Source: JAZDLM01 sp043801895 | GTDB lineage: Bacteria > Patescibacteriota > Kazan-3B-28 | Direction of reading: 5' to 3' | NCBI GenBank assembly: GCA_043801895.1 | Contig: JAZDLM010000042.1 | Coordinates: 1-31,442, forward strand | DNA length: 31,442 nt | Part shown: one piece after another, positions 30,562-31,442 of the stretch | How the letters are laid out: every line of letters starts with the position of its first letter | Numbering within the stretch: position 1 is the first letter of the stretch | Translations under genes and position numbers: made by a program | Notes under the pieces: model-generated | The model's input: only the letters and a program-made list of their open reading frames with translations | What the model was told of the DNA's origin: nothing | The model's database searches: none

Positions 30562-30740
30562 GCACAAGGCTCTCCACTCCCGCTGTTGTCCTCTCGCCCC
30601 AATTTTCATTCTCATTCCCACGCCCGCTCTCATTCCCACTTCTCCCCTCGCCCTACCCCAATCCTCACTTTTACCTATTCCCGCTCTCGCTTCTACCCCC
30701 ACAGCGTCGCCCCCTTTCTCGCATGACTCCCATGCCCCGA
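30562..30740 (+). other. Pyrimidine-rich tract
   Basis: About 180 bases that are mostly C and T on the plus strand, with quasi-repeats such as CTCATTCCCAC (twice) and CCCGCTCTC. No gene or terminator recognised. Confidence 0.6.
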
Positions 30741-30741
30741 C

Positions 30742-30770
30742 TTGACAGCAGTCGGTTTATGTGATATAAT
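30742..30770 (+). promoter_or_regulatory. Consensus promoter of the right-edge gene
   Basis: TTGACA (30742-30747), 17-base spacer, TATAAT (30765-30770): a perfect match to the sigma-70 type consensus in both hexamers. Start expected near 30777, with an A-rich 33-base leader. Confidence 0.85.
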
Positions 30771-30809
30771 GCAAAGAAGCTAAATACAAAACAAAAATAA
30801 AAATATCCT

Positions 30810-31442
30810 ATGTTTCGCGGAGAACTTCCCATTTATTTCTCTCCCGATGATCCAAGCGGCGGCAGCGACGCTGACAATTTTGGCAATCCATCGCACTCCC
30901 TCAACGAGGCCGAGAGGGCTCAGCGAGAGCGAGAGGGCCAAATATTAGTCCAGTCGGAAACCATACAGCTCCATGAGCGCCTGCGGGTATTAACCGAACA
31001 ATTTCATCAAGAAACCCCTTCCGCCCAAGAGATCGCTGAAGCATCAGGCGATCCCGTCTTAATGGGAACGCTTGAACGGGATGAAATAGAAGCAAGACGA
31101 GCTGCTAGATATTTTCGTCAGGGACAAAATACTGACGCCCCCGATTTACTAACCAATTTAATACTGGAGGAAGTTAATAATTCCGGCCTCCTTCAGCTCA
31201 AAGATACTGACGGTCGGCCTCTCACTAGCGTGGTAGTTTCGAAAACTGTACCGGAAATGGATTATACCAAAGGCGCGGATGGCTATCTCATAATTATCGA
31301 CAACGAGACTAGCGAACGAATGTTTTTAGGTTTTGACGACTCAACCCGCAAACCGATTATCAGATTCCCTGGCGGTGGCACCGAAATTAACCCCGCCTGG
31401 GAGGACAAACTGTCCCATCAGAAAAAATATTTTGATGGCGAT
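30810..31442 (+). CDS. Unknown hydrophilic protein (3' part lies beyond the window)
   Basis: An open frame of 211 codons from ATG 30810 to the window edge. The N-terminus (MFRGELPIYFSPDDPSGGSD) is followed by a charged helical section (about residues 30-110, e.g. LNEAERAQREREGQILV). A more globular part with VVVSKTVPEMDY, GYLIIIDNETSERMFLGFDD and FPGGGTEINPAWEDKL follows. No signal peptide or membrane span in the visible part. No family recognised. A perfect TTGACA/TATAAT promoter lies 40 bases upstream, but no Shine-Dalgarno site; the leader is A-rich. It follows the TrmB-like gene on the same strand but has its own promoter. Confidence 0.75.
   Translation, partial: MFRGELPIYFSPDDPSGGSDADNFGNPSHSLNEAERAQREREGQILVQSETIQLHERLRVLTEQFHQETPSAQEIAEASGDPVLMGTLERDEIEARRAARYFRQGQNTDAPDLLTNLILEEVNNSGLLQLKDTDGRPLTSVVVSKTVPEMDYTKGADGYLIIIDNETSERMFLGFDDSTRKPIIRFPGGGTEINPAWEDKLSHQKKYFDGD

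Overview
The window reads like a chromosome segment of a small-genome bacterium, most likely a member of the Patescibacteria (CPR). This is inference. It rests on compact, mostly one-strand gene packing, many ATGA or TAATG overlaps, an alpha2-type glycyl-tRNA synthetase, a bacterial TrmB-like regulator, many genes without a clear Shine-Dalgarno site and several large genes of no recognised family. The genetic code looks standard: TGA is used as a stop and RF2 is present. I saw no tRNA, rRNA or CRISPR array.

Layout. Positions 1-3100 (minus strand) hold the start of the division and cell-wall cluster: mraZ, rsmH, an ftsL-like gene and ftsI, with four DnaA-box-like 9-mers in and around the mraZ promoter. 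Positions 3117-4210 hold two small independent transcription units of unknown function. Positions 4223-7174 hold ctpA-type protease, rplI and glyS. Positions 7379-11817 hold prfB (with a conserved +1 programmed frameshift), a GIY-YIG protein, ftsE, ftsX and an EnvC-like M23 protein. Together with ctpA this is the machinery that couples FtsEX to peptidoglycan hydrolysis. Positions 11834-12757 form a 1-kb gene-free stretch that contains a candidate ~440-nt structured RNA with its own promoter and terminator. Positions 12811-16873 encode two large surface proteins, one with an LPXTG-like tail and one PKD-domain lipoprotein.

Positions 17359-24326 hold serS, secA, a YbaK-type deacylase and five consecutive Nudix hydrolase genes. 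Positions 24431-31442 are accessory: four unknown genes in one direction behind a ~650-nt structured leader, a divergent TrmB-like regulator, and an unknown gene that runs off the right edge.

The most unusual feature is a family of short palindromic repeats with AAGGTA...TACCTT ends. It lies in frame inside secA and serS, forms the 3' end of prfB, and has relatives in a three-unit tandem array that forms the leader of ftsE. The second point of interest is the pair of large structured RNA candidates, one before prfB and one leading the unknown four-gene operon opposite the TrmB-like gene.
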